DNA from: Cnuella takakiae
GTDB taxonomy: Bacteria > Bacteroidota > Bacteroidia > Chitinophagales > Chitinophagaceae
Length of the DNA: 64,000 nt
NCBI RefSeq assembly: GCF_001953305.1
Contig: NZ_MTFE01000010.1
Location: 3,156,800 to 3,220,799 of the forward strand
Direction: 5' to 3'
This document shows, in pieces, positions 8,761 to 16,789 of the stretch. The first letter of the stretch is position 1; each line of letters begins with the position of its first letter. The translations under genes were made by a program, and so were the position numbers. Below the pieces are notes generated by a model. That model saw nothing but the letters and a program-made list of their open reading frames with translations. It ran no database searches and was not told the DNA's origin.

Positions 8761-9726
8761 ATGTCCCAAAATCGCCGCCAGTTTGTATCCCAGCTGGCTA
8801 CTATTGCCGCAGGTCTGGCCATTGCTCCTGCTGCACTTGCCCGGGAGTTTGCCGCCAAACCTCAGTTTGAAATTTCACTTGCCGAATGGTCGCTCCACAA
8901 ATCCCTGCAGGCAAAAAAGTTTACCAACCTCGATTTTCCCGGAATTGCCCGTAAGCAGTTTGATATTGGCATCGTTGAGTATGTCAACCAGTTTTTCAAA
9001 GACAAGGCAAAGGATACGGCTTACCTCAACCAGCTGCTCCAGCGATGCAAGGATAATGGCGTGCGCAACCACCTGATCATGATTGATGGTGAAGGCGGTT
9101 TGGGTGAGTTGGATGCTGCCAAGCGCAACCAGGCGGTAGAAAATCATTACCAGTGGGTGGATGCCGCAAAATACCTCGGTTGTGCCACCATCCGGGTAAA
9201 CGCCTATGGTGTGGGCAGCCGCGAAGAGGTGGGCAAAGCCGCTGTGGAAGGCCTGAGCAAATTGGGTGAATATGGCGCCAAACAAAACATCAATATCATT
9301 GTTGAAAACCATGGCGGCTGGAGCTCGGAAGGCACCTGGCTGGCCGGTGTGATGAAGCAGGTAGGAATGAAAAATGTAGGCATCCTTCCTGATTTCGGAA
9401 ACTTCTGCGTAAAACGCGCCACCGGTGATCTGTACTCCGGTAAATGCGAATTGGAATACGACCGCTACAAAGGTGTACAGGAGTTTTTGCCTTATGCAAA
9501 AGGCCTGAGCGCTAAAACCTTTGAATTTGATGCGGCTGGTAATTGCATCGATACCGATTATAACCGAATGCTGGGTATTGCGAGGAAGGGCAACTGGAGT
9601 GGTATCATCGGTATAGAGTACGAGGGCGATAGCCTCAGCGAAGAGGCCGGAATCAAAAAAACCAAGGAACTGCTGGAGAAAGTTGGTCCGCAGGTTGGTT
9701 ATACCGTTAAAAAGGCTGCCGCTTAA
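8761..9726 (+). CDS. Tat-exported sugar phosphate isomerase/epimerase-like protein
   Basis: 321-aa protein of the xylose isomerase-like TIM-barrel superfamily (AP_endonuc_2 fold). A twin-arginine signal opens it: NRRQF followed by a hydrophobic Ala-rich stretch to ALA, so it is probably exported folded to the periplasm. Metal-site-like motifs are visible: IEVNHGG-type IVENHGG in the middle, DFGNF, and a late GIEYEGD carrying a conserved Glu. The frame opens with TTG at 8755, but the ATG at 8761 is the natural start. Single gene followed by a shared terminator. Substrate unknown; such proteins in Bacteroidota often act on inositols or uncommon sugars. Confidence 0.85.
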   Translation: MSQNRRQFVSQLATIAAGLAIAPAALAREFAAKPQFEISLAEWSLHKSLQAKKFTNLDFPGIARKQFDIGIVEYVNQFFKDKAKDTAYLNQLLQRCKDNGVRNHLIMIDGEGGLGELDAAKRNQAVENHYQWVDAAKYLGCATIRVNAYGVGSREEVGKAAVEGLSKLGEYGAKQNINIIVENHGGWSSEGTWLAGVMKQVGMKNVGILPDFGNFCVKRATGDLYSGKCELEYDRYKGVQEFLPYAKGLSAKTFEFDAAGNCIDTDYNRMLGIARKGNWSGIIGIEYEGDSLSEEAGIKKTKELLEKVGPQVGYTVKKAAA

Positions 9727-9751
9727 TTTTTCATCCTATATAGAGCCATAC

Positions 9752-9787
9752 AAAAAGAAAGCGTTCCAAAGGGAACGCTTTCTTTTT
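9752..9787. terminator. Bidirectional terminator between convergent genes
   Basis: Perfect 16-bp stem (9752-9767 with 9772-9787, AAAG loop). The A-rich left arm and T-rich right arm let it terminate both the isomerase-like gene and the mscS-like gene. Confidence 0.92.
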
Positions 9788-9805
9788 ACAAGGATTATTT
9801 GCTCA

Positions 9806-10591
9806 TTACAGCCCGGGCAACTTCAACCCGCCGGTTTTAAAGTCATTGATGATGGCTTCCTGGAAACGGAGTCGCAGGTCGTAAAACTGGTGGGCGTCCA
9901 CCCAAATGCGGATCATCACTTTATAACCATCAGGGTCAACGGTGGAAACGCCGAAATCAGCTGCCGGCTCCTTAAGTATTTCAGGAGATTGGTTTATGCG
10001 CTTCTGTACAATATCCCGCACCTGTTCGAAAGAGATACCGAAATTGAACTTGAACTCCATTTCCAGCCTGCGGATCCCCTGCTTGCTTAAATTGATGATC
10101 ACCTCGTTAGAGAGTTTGCTGTTGGGAATGATCACCGTTGTATTGTTGTAAGTGGTAACGATGGTGAAAAATATCTGGATAGACGTCACAATGCCTTCCT
10201 GTCCCTGCGCTATAATGCTGTCGCCCACCCGGAATGGTTTGAGCAGCAGGATCAACACGCCGGAAGTAAAGTTTTGCAGGGTGCCGGATAATGCCAGGCC
10301 GGCAGCAACACCCATGGCCCCGATGAGGGCCGTGAAAATGGTCATTTGCAAACCCAGCACCTGCATCAATGCCAGGATCAGCATTACCTGGAGGGCTGTT
10401 ACAAACAGCGAAATCAGGAAGGGTTGAAGCGAAGGGTCAAAATCCCGGTTCACCATATGGCGGTTGAGCGCCCGCTTTAAAAAGCGGATCAGCCAGATGC
10501 CCAATGACAGCACAATAATGGCCAGGATGATGCGGGGACCAACGGTCAGTATCCAGTTATAAGCCTTGTCGTAAAACGATTCCCAGTTCAT
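9806..10591 (-). CDS. mscS: Small-conductance mechanosensitive channel (MscS family)
   Basis: 261-aa MscS family channel, which releases solutes when membrane tension rises on osmotic downshock. Three membrane helices lie at about residues 12-35, 55-80 and 85-115. The third is the Gly/Ala-rich pore helix (ALIGAMGVAAGLALSGTLQN), and a beta-domain (VGDSIIAQGQEGIVTSIQ) and a mixed C-terminal domain follow. The open frame extends 12 codons further, but the ATG at 10591 sits 5 bases after a TACATTCG promoter element. A strong stem-loop separates it from the upstream PQQ dehydrogenase gene, so it is probably transcribed alone. Confidence 0.94.
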   Translation of the reverse strand: MNWESFYDKAYNWILTVGPRIILAIIVLSLGIWLIRFLKRALNRHMVNRDFDPSLQPFLISLFVTALQVMLILALMQVLGLQMTIFTALIGAMGVAAGLALSGTLQNFTSGVLILLLKPFRVGDSIIAQGQEGIVTSIQIFFTIVTTYNNTTVIIPNSKLSNEVIINLSKQGIRRLEMEFKFNFGISFEQVRDIVQKRINQSPEILKEPAADFGVSTVDPDGYKVMIRIWVDAHQFYDLRLRFQEAIINDFKTGGLKLPGL

Positions 10592-10596
10592 GGCTA

Positions 10597-10604
10597 CGAA
10601 TGTA
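10597..10604 (-). promoter_or_regulatory. Promoter -7 element for mscS
   Basis: Minus-strand TACATTCG, 5 bases before the ATG at 10591, predicting a leaderless or nearly leaderless mRNA. Confidence 0.5.
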
Positions 10605-10626
10605 GGGCCTAAACAGGTTGGCTGCA

Positions 10627-10668
10627 TGTCAAAGCCCCTCTTGGTTATTACCTAAAGGGGCTTTGACA
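10627..10668 (-). terminator. Stem-loop between PQQ dehydrogenase and mscS
   Basis: Perfect 13-bp inverted repeat (10627-10639 with 10656-10668). It lacks a clear T run on the minus strand, so it may be a weak terminator or an mRNA 3'-end stabiliser. Confidence 0.55.
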
Positions 10669-10704
10669 TCCTGTTTGCTGGAATTGAATCAGCTTTTGAA
10701 CAAA

Positions 10705-12858
10705 CTAACCGGGTAAGCTAAAGGCTACATAATAATCGCCTGATTTGGTGTTCAGCTTTCCGCCGCCACAGGCAATGACAATATACTGTTTGCCGCCTTG
10801 TTCGTAAATGGCAGGGGTTGCAAATGCAGGTGCCGGAAGTTTGATCTCCCGGAGCAGTTTGCCGGTCCGTTTATGGTAAACCCGGAACATACCATCTGCG
10901 GTAGCGCCAATAAACAGGAGCCCGCCTTTTGTCACAACGGGTCCGCCATAGTTTTCACTGCCTGTTTTAATCCCCTTGTCAGCAAATGCGGGATGTACGC
11001 CAAAGGTGTCGCGCCAAACATGAACGCCGGTATGCAGGTTGATGGCGGTAAGCGTGCCCCAGGGTGGGCTCAGGGCAGGCAGTCCTTCCTTACTCAGGAA
11101 CTTATTGTAGCCGGTGGTATTATAAGGCAGTTTCAGGTACTGGTCTGCTGTACTGGTTTTTGTTGCCGCGTAAGGTTGGCTGCCTTTTTCTTTTTGTTGC
11201 AAAATATAGGTGGCAAGGGCAGCCTGCTCTTTCTTGCTAAGCCTTGCAAAAGAGGGCATCATCCGGCGGCCTGTTTGCAGCAGTTGTACAAACTGGGGCT
11301 CGCTGTATTTGCGGTGCGCCTGCACAAGCGATGGAAAATTCCCGCCGCCCTGCAGTTGGGTGCCATGACAGCTCATGCAGTTGGCCTGGTACAACCGTTT
11401 GCCGGCCTGCAGGTTGGTTTCGCCTTTTAGTCCAGCACCTTTGATCGGTACCATGGTCAGCACCCAGGCCATTTCATTGGCATTTACATACAGGTTGCCG
11501 GTTTCAGGGTCGTAGGCTGGTCCGCCCCACTCCGCCCCACCATCATAACCGGGCAGGATAATGGTTCCCTTTTCGGATGGGGGCTCAAATATGTGCCCGC
11601 GTTTAAATGCCTGTAAACGCTTTTTGACCTCGGCCTGCGATGCTGGCGACAGCAAGGGGTTGATGTCCTTTTCGGTAAACTGCTGCCGCACAAAAGGTTT
11701 TGGCCATTGCGGAATGGGCTGCGTGGCAGAAAGTTTTTCACCAGCCAATGCTGAAGTATTGGGCACCGGCGTTTCTTTTATGGGAAATAAAGGTTTCCCG
11801 GTGGTGCGGTCCAGCACATACACGAAACCAGTTTTGGAAACCTGCGCCAACGCTTCGATCTTCCTGCCCTCTTTATTGATGGTTACCAGTATGGGCGGCG
11901 TTGGAAAATCGCGGTCCCAAACATCATGATGCACTGCCTGAAAGTGCCAGGCTTTTTTACCCGTAGCTGCATCCAGTGCCAGGATGCAATTGCCATAAAG
12001 GTTATCGCCTTTCCGTTTGCCCCCATAAAAGTCGAATGATGCCGAGCCGGTGGCACAAAATACCAGCCCCCGTTTTTCATCCAGGCTGAAGCCACTCCAT
12101 GCATTGGCTCCCCCTATATATTTATAGGCTTGCGGGTCTTCCCAGCTTTCGTATCCTGGTTGGCCGGGCTGTGGAATGGTATGGAAGATCCAGCGGCGTT
12201 TGCCGGTGCGGACATCAAAAGCCCGTATATGCCCGGGGGCGGCGGCGGCGCCTTCGTCTACCCGGCTGCCCATAATGATCAGGTCTTTGTACACCATACC
12301 CGGCGAAGTTGCCGTAATGAACAACCCATTTACATCGCGGTCCAGGCCCTGGTGGAGATCGATAGAGCCCTTTTCACCAAAACCTCCAATAGGTTTACCA
12401 GATTTTGCATCAATACAGAATAGCCGGGAACCGGCAGTGTAAAACAGTCGCTTGTCCCTTTCACCATCACTCCACCAGGCGATGCCCCGGCTGTTATTGA
12501 GGATAAAAAATCCTTTGTTGCCTTCAAGCGCCTCGCCATATGGATCAAAAGACCAGATTTCTTTGCCCGTACCGGCATCCAACGCAAAAAGCTTCATCCG
12601 CGGGGTGGTGCCATACAAAACGCCATCCACCACCAGCGGGTTGCACTGAATCTGCGAATTGTTGACCGTGTCCATGTCTCCGGTGCGGTAGGTCCAGGCA
12701 ACCTCCAGGTTCTGCACATTATTGGTGTCTACCTGGCTGAGGGATGAGTATTGAATCTTTTCTTTGGAACCACCATAGCTGTTCCATCCTGCAAAAGGTT
12801 CTGCTTTGTAAACGAGGAATGCCGCCAGTGCAGCAAGGGGTAGAAATTGTTTGATCAT
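10705..12858 (-). CDS. PQQ-dependent (glucose-type) dehydrogenase with inserted cytochrome c
   Basis: 717-aa quinoprotein dehydrogenase. A hydrophobic N-terminus (about 1-20) directs it to the envelope. The beta-propeller repeats typical of PQQ enzymes run through the protein (ALDAGTGKEIWSFDP, AWSGFSLDEKRGLVFCATGS, VYVLDRTTGKP). A c-type cytochrome domain is inserted at about residues 478-555: CMSCH at 494-498 binds heme, with a probable Met ligand at 533/534. The propeller then resumes (INLHTGVHVW, RVYHKRTGKLL). It most resembles membrane glucose dehydrogenase-type enzymes that oxidise sugars in the periplasm. The fused heme could take electrons directly from PQQ. No PQQ biosynthesis genes are in the window, and the substrate is unproven. 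Confidence 0.9.
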   Translation of the reverse strand: MIKQFLPLAALAAFLVYKAEPFAGWNSYGGSKEKIQYSSLSQVDTNNVQNLEVAWTYRTGDMDTVNNSQIQCNPLVVDGVLYGTTPRMKLFALDAGTGKEIWSFDPYGEALEGNKGFFILNNSRGIAWWSDGERDKRLFYTAGSRLFCIDAKSGKPIGGFGEKGSIDLHQGLDRDVNGLFITATSPGMVYKDLIIMGSRVDEGAAAAPGHIRAFDVRTGKRRWIFHTIPQPGQPGYESWEDPQAYKYIGGANAWSGFSLDEKRGLVFCATGSASFDFYGGKRKGDNLYGNCILALDAATGKKAWHFQAVHHDVWDRDFPTPPILVTINKEGRKIEALAQVSKTGFVYVLDRTTGKPLFPIKETPVPNTSALAGEKLSATQPIPQWPKPFVRQQFTEKDINPLLSPASQAEVKKRLQAFKRGHIFEPPSEKGTIILPGYDGGAEWGGPAYDPETGNLYVNANEMAWVLTMVPIKGAGLKGETNLQAGKRLYQANCMSCHGTQLQGGGNFPSLVQAHRKYSEPQFVQLLQTGRRMMPSFARLSKKEQAALATYILQQKEKGSQPYAATKTSTADQYLKLPYNTTGYNKFLSKEGLPALSPPWGTLTAINLHTGVHVWRDTFGVHPAFADKGIKTGSENYGGPVVTKGGLLFIGATADGMFRVYHKRTGKLLREIKLPAPAFATPAIYEQGGKQYIVIACGGGKLNTKSGDYYVAFSLPG

Positions 12859-12877
12859 ACAACAAGCGCTAGCTTGC

Positions 12878-12885
12878 CGAATGTA
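12878..12885 (-). promoter_or_regulatory. Promoter -7 element for the PQQ dehydrogenase gene
   Basis: Minus-strand TACATTCG, 19 bases before the ATG at 12858. Confidence 0.5.
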
Positions 12886-12940
12886 GCTTTTTTAAGCTCC
12901 TGCGCAATACACCAGTAAGGAAATATTAGCAACAATTCCC

Positions 12941-13666
12941 TTATTTGTTTTGCTCCTTCCTTTCTTCGGGAAGGAGCACGGATTCGAAATCGTGTTGTTC
13001 TTCTTCGGGGTGGTCGATGCGGTGTTCCACATCCTTGTGCCGCATCATCTTAATGGCCTGGATAATGGCTGTTACCAGAAAAATGCCCCCGATGATCCAG
13101 TTCAGCACATTCTGGTTGCCGTTAAGTTTTTGAGATAAAAGCAGGCCGCCAAAAACAAATACAAAGTTGCCCAGCAAGGTGCCGGTACCAATACCCAGGG
13201 TGTACCAGTTGTATTGTGTAGCATGGGGTTGTAAAATGCCTTTTGTAAACAGTACCGTACTCCAGCCAAACCAAAAAGGGATCTGAACAGGGTTGAGTGC
13301 ACTCATAAATAGGCCCAGCCAGTAACGGTGGAGCGTGCTGCTCAAAATGACATTCTTTTTAACGGATGGATGCAGGGCGGCATAAAAGGAAGAAATAGCC
13401 AGGGCAACTACAATGGCCAGCGTGATCCATTCCAGGTAGCTGAAGATCTTCTTTTGCTTTCTTACCCAATCCATCGCAATCAGCGAGAGCCGCACATACA
13501 CTACTTCCGATGTGAGGCTACCCAGGCCAAACCATATGGCGGGCATCAACCCGTCGGAAATGGAGATCTGCATGATGGCCACATTGAGGGTGCCCAGTGG
13601 CAGCGACCCAAGGAAGGAGATCAGTAAGCCTGTAAATAGTATGCGAATCAGTTTCATCATGGCCAT
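12941..13666 (-). CDS. LysE family exporter
   Basis: 241-aa inner-membrane protein of the LysE/RhtB translocator family, which exports amino acids or related small molecules. Six or so hydrophobic segments are spread through it; the N-terminal FLGSLPLGTLNVAIMQ carries the family's Gly-Pro/Leu-Gly pattern, and FMSALNPVQIPFWFGWS matches its NP motif. The start overlaps the stop of the upstream ATP-grasp gene as TGATG, so translation is coupled; the open frame further upstream is inside that gene. A charged tail (residues 205-241) follows the last helix. Coupling to an ATP-grasp ligase suggests it may export that enzyme's product. Confidence 0.85.
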   Translation of the reverse strand: MAMMKLIRILFTGLLISFLGSLPLGTLNVAIMQISISDGLMPAIWFGLGSLTSEVVYVRLSLIAMDWVRKQKKIFSYLEWITLAIVVALAISSFYAALHPSVKKNVILSSTLHRYWLGLFMSALNPVQIPFWFGWSTVLFTKGILQPHATQYNWYTLGIGTGTLLGNFVFVFGGLLLSQKLNGNQNVLNWIIGGIFLVTAIIQAIKMMRHKDVEHRIDHPEEEQHDFESVLLPEERKEQNK

Positions 13667-14721
13667 CAAATTAGAACGGCGGCGTCCAGTTGCTCCAGCT
13701 TTTTCCCATGTTGGGCGGCCGCTTTCATAAAATGGTAGCCTTTTCCGAACGACCAATAAGGATGCCCGTTGCGGTGGTTGTAACGGGAAATTTCAAACAA
13801 TACTTTCCAGTGTTGTAGCAATACTCGGTAGGCTTGCAGCAGGCTCAGCCCCGATTGGTACACATGGTTGGGCTCCGCTCCTGCCCCGTTAAATTCAAGG
13901 ATCTGGAACTTGCGGCCCATTTTCAGGTCAGCTATCGACTCGCATTTAATATCGAAGCGGCCATAGTAAAAGGAGGTTTGGTGGCTGATGGCGTCAAACA
14001 GGTCATGCAAGTCCCCGTCAATTTCCTTTTCCAGGTTGGTGAATCTAGCGCCCCGGTTGAGGTTGGCTGCATAGGAAAGGAAATACCGATGCCCTGCTTC
14101 AATTACCTCCTCTAAATGGCCACCATGCTTTATTTCCATTTCGGCCATCCGGTGCTGTGCAATGGGATGTTGTTGTATCAGTTGGCGTAAAGTAGATATT
14201 CCGTTGCCGGTTACTTCCATCAGGTCCTTTTGCAAAAAACCGGTGATCACCCCTTTTTGCTGGTTGGGAAACCGGTAATAAAATACACTCACCTCCAGCG
14301 GCATCAGGATCAGGTCCTGGACGATAAATTCCAGGTCCACTTTCTGGTGGTAATAATGCAATGCTGCTTCAGTATCTATTTTGCGGAAAAGCAAACCTTT
14401 TAGCCCTACATCAGGTTTAACACAAAAGGGAAAACGGAAGCCATGTGCTTGTACCGCTTTCATCACCTCTGTAAAAGGAGTGCCAGGTTGAATATAAATG
14501 GTACGGGGATAGGTGCCTTCGGGAAGTTGCTGGTACATTTCCTTTTTGCCTTCGCCATCAAAACCACCAAAGGTGATGGTAGGATTGGAAGCAGTAAAAA
14601 ACCAGGGCGTACCGGAGCGTAAACAATACCAGGCCCAGAAAGGTGCCAGCCCGGCATAACGGAGCGCAAAGGGCCACAGTTCCCAGTTGGTAAGTTTTTG
14701 CCAGGTCTTTTTCCACTGCAT
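13666..14721 (-). CDS. ATP-grasp ligase-like protein
   Basis: 351-aa protein with ATP-grasp features: FCVKPDVGLKG in the ATP-binding lobe, a central hydrophobic strand FIVQDLI, and a C-terminal metal-binding strand ILEFNGAGAEPNH resembling the E-x-N motif of D-Ala-D-Ala ligase-type enzymes. The N-terminal 100 residues carry a Trp-rich segment (LRYAGLAPFWAWYCLRSG) that is unlike D-Ala ligases. The start at 14721 is chosen because TACTTTTG ends 8 bases before it. The frame is open to 14784. It is coupled by TGATG to a LysE exporter. It probably activates a carboxylate and joins it to an amine; the substrate is unknown. Confidence 0.75.
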   Translation of the reverse strand: MQWKKTWQKLTNWELWPFALRYAGLAPFWAWYCLRSGTPWFFTASNPTITFGGFDGEGKKEMYQQLPEGTYPRTIYIQPGTPFTEVMKAVQAHGFRFPFCVKPDVGLKGLLFRKIDTEAALHYYHQKVDLEFIVQDLILMPLEVSVFYYRFPNQQKGVITGFLQKDLMEVTGNGISTLRQLIQQHPIAQHRMAEMEIKHGGHLEEVIEAGHRYFLSYAANLNRGARFTNLEKEIDGDLHDLFDAISHQTSFYYGRFDIKCESIADLKMGRKFQILEFNGAGAEPNHVYQSGLSLLQAYRVLLQHWKVLFEISRYNHRNGHPYWSFGKGYHFMKAAAQHGKKLEQLDAAVLI

Positions 14722-14729
14722 AAGGGCGG

Positions 14730-14737
14730 CAAAAGTA
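14730..14737 (-). promoter_or_regulatory. Promoter -7 element for the ATP-grasp/LysE operon
   Basis: Minus-strand TACTTTTG, exact TAnnTTTG match, 8 bases before the ATG at 14721. It lies inside the longer open frame, which argues for the shorter start. Confidence 0.55.
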
Positions 14738-14850
14738 AGCAATGATGTATTTGGGCGGGAAGAATGCATTTTAACTGAGCCCAATAAGTGTTTAGCATGC
14801 GGTTATGGTTCCGGGTACGTATTAAATGCCTGAGCTAATTGCCGATGCCT

Positions 14851-14858
14851 TAATTTTG
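14851..14858 (+). promoter_or_regulatory. Promoter -7 element for the (Fe-S) protein gene
   Basis: TAATTTTG, exact TAnnTTTG match, 19 bases before the ATG at 14878. Confidence 0.55.
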
Positions 14859-14877
14859 AAACCACCTTAAAATTCTG

Positions 14878-15669
14878 ATGTACATGCAGGTTCGATCAAT
14901 GGCTGAATATTTTGCTTCCGGTGAGGTGCCTGAGGTTTTGTTTTGGGTAGGCTGTGCGGGTTCTTTCGACCAGCGTGCGCAAAAGATCACAAAGGCCTTT
15001 GCCACCATTCTGAATAAGGTAGGTGTTTCCTTTGCCATTTTGGGTAAAGAGGAAATGTGTACCGGTGATCCTGCACGACGTGCAGGCAACGAATTCCTGT
15101 TTCAGATGATGGCTTACCAGAACATCCAGGTGCTCAATAACTACGAAGTAAAAAAGATCGTTACCACCTGCCCGCACTGCTTCAATATCTTTAAAAACGA
15201 ATATCCCCAACTCGGTGGCAATTACGAGGTGATGCACCACACCAGCTTTCTGCAGCAGCTTATTGATGAAGGCAAGGTAAAACTTACCGACACGGACCTG
15301 TTCAAAGGGAAGAAGATCACCTACCATGACAGCTGTTACCTGGGCCGTGGCAACGGTATTTACGAGGCGCCCCGCAAAGTGCTGGAAGCCCTCGATGCCG
15401 AACTGGTGGAAATGAAACGATGCCGCAAAAATGGTTTCTGTTGTGGCGCCGGCGGATCGCAGATGTTCAAGGAAGAAGAGCCGGGCAAAACCCGGGTAAA
15501 CTGGGAGCGGGCAGGTGAAGCAATCGACACAGGTGCACCTATAGTAGCGGCTGCCTGTCCTTTCTGTAATACCATGCTAACAGACGGTATCAAGCATGCT
15601 GAAAAGGAAGGTGATGTACAGGTGCTGGATGTTGCCGAGATCGTAGCTGCGGCTTTGCAAAAGCAATAA
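14878..15669 (+). CDS. (Fe-S)-binding CCG-domain oxidoreductase subunit
   Basis: 263-aa protein of the heterodisulfide reductase-related family (CCG domains, as in HdrB, GlpC and LutA). Cysteine clusters typical of the domain are seen: TTCPHCF, YHDSCYLGR, GFCCGAGG and AACPFCN; the first CCG repeat is degenerate (GCAGSF, EEMCTGDP). Such subunits carry iron-sulfur clusters and pass electrons between a dehydrogenase and the quinone pool or a disulfide. In Bacteroidota a partner 4Fe-4S ferredoxin-type membrane subunit is often adjacent, but none is present in this window. The start may be 14878 or 14884 (both ATG). Monocistronic by terminator. Confidence 0.88.
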   Translation: MYMQVRSMAEYFASGEVPEVLFWVGCAGSFDQRAQKITKAFATILNKVGVSFAILGKEEMCTGDPARRAGNEFLFQMMAYQNIQVLNNYEVKKIVTTCPHCFNIFKNEYPQLGGNYEVMHHTSFLQQLIDEGKVKLTDTDLFKGKKITYHDSCYLGRGNGIYEAPRKVLEALDAELVEMKRCRKNGFCCGAGGSQMFKEEEPGKTRVNWERAGEAIDTGAPIVAAACPFCNTMLTDGIKHAEKEGDVQVLDVAEIVAAALQKQ

Positions 15670-15690
15670 TTATAAACTTTTATATTTTGA

Positions 15691-15728
15691 ACACCTGCCC
15701 TTTTTAACGGGCAGGTGTTTTGCTTTTG
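15691..15728 (+). terminator. Intrinsic terminator
   Basis: Perfect 10-bp stem ACACCTGCCC/GGGCAGGTGT (15691-15700 with 15709-15718) followed by TTTGCTTTT. Confidence 0.88.
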
Positions 15729-15946
15729 AAAGGTATTCCTTGCTGCTATGGTACAATTTCAAAACTGTAAACTGGCCATTGCTCAAAACTGTTCAGCATA
15801 ATCAGGTAGTTGGATATTCGTTTTACCAATTAACAACTTAATAATGGCTTCCACAATGCCAACCTATAAAGTGTTTACCCTTTTTCCGCCTACCCTCCCA
15901 TTCTTAATTTCCTACTAATCCTTATTCAATCCTCCTGCTCACCGGT

Positions 15947-15954
15947 TAACTTTG
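15947..15954 (+). promoter_or_regulatory. Promoter -7 element, near-leaderless
   Basis: TAACTTTG, exact TAnnTTTG match, only 4 bases before the ATG at 15959. Confidence 0.6.
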
Positions 15955-15958
15955 CACC

Positions 15959-16471
15959 ATGGATTTGGAATTCAAACATTTACTTCCTGAAGATTTTGCA
16001 CCCAACAGCCGGGTGTGGGTATACCAGTGCAGCCGCCAGTTGGGTATGAGTGAAGCACTGCAACTGGAGCCTTTGCTTGAAGAATTTATAGAACAATGGC
16101 AGGCGCACGGCGCTTCCGTAAAGGCTTATGGCAACCTATTCTTTGGACAGTTCCTGGTGCTGGTAGCGGATGAAACGGCAGGTGCTGCTGTTAGCGGGTG
16201 CAGTACCGACAGCTCGGTACGTTTTGTAAAAAGCCTCGAGGCCAGGTTCAACGTCAATTTTTTCGACCGTACCATGCTGGCCTTTTACCGTAAAGAAAAG
16301 GTGGAACGCTTGCCGCTTGGCCAGCTTCAATATGCTTTTGACAATAATTTTATTGATGCAGATACCCTCTTCTTTAATAATGTGGTTCTTACCAAAAAAG
16401 GACTGGAAGAATCCTGGATCATCCCGGTGAAAAATTCCTGGCTGGCCAAAAGGCTGCGGATTGTGGCTTAG
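15959..16471 (+). CDS. Conserved Bacteroidota protein of unknown function
   Basis: 170-aa soluble protein. I recognise the family (opening RVWVYQCSRQL; central LFFGQFLVLVAD; ending VKNSWLAKRLRI) as one widely present in Bacteroidota and often labelled 'ABC transporter ATPase' in databases. The sequence has no Walker A, signature or Walker B motif, so that label is not supported. No signal peptide or membrane segment is seen. Monocistronic, with a promoter almost touching the start and a strong terminator downstream. Function unknown. Confidence 0.8.
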   Translation: MDLEFKHLLPEDFAPNSRVWVYQCSRQLGMSEALQLEPLLEEFIEQWQAHGASVKAYGNLFFGQFLVLVADETAGAAVSGCSTDSSVRFVKSLEARFNVNFFDRTMLAFYRKEKVERLPLGQLQYAFDNNFIDADTLFFNNVVLTKKGLEESWIIPVKNSWLAKRLRIVA

Positions 16472-16501
16472 AGGCAAATCATCATCCTAATTATTTGGTT
16501 G

Positions 16502-16540
16502 AACGAGCCTGGTATAACTTCACCAGGCTCGTTTTGTTTT
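16502..16540 (+). terminator. Intrinsic terminator
   Basis: Perfect 12-bp stem (16502-16513 with 16522-16533) followed by a T-rich run. Confidence 0.9.
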
Positions 16541-16760
16541 AAGCTATGTAAAGCTTGTTTTAGTTTGAACAGCACTACAAAGACCTGTTCCTATTTATTG
16601 GAAAGCAACCTCCAGCTTAAACTTTTAAGTTGTTTCAAAGCACCGTTTTTTCCTGTTCACTAGATGGTACCCTTTTAGGTAGTTGTGTTAGGATTCTTAC
16701 AAATCATTTGCAATCACACAATTCTGCTGTTCCTGCCAACCTGTCACACTTTCCTTTTCC

Positions 16761-16768
16761 TATCTTTG
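16761..16768 (+). promoter_or_regulatory. Promoter -7 element for the miaB operon
   Basis: TATCTTTG, exact TAnnTTTG match, 21 bases before the miaB ATG at 16790. It lies inside the longer open frame and so favours the shorter start. Confidence 0.6.
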
Positions 16769-16789
16769 CCCTCAATTTTTTACCGGACT

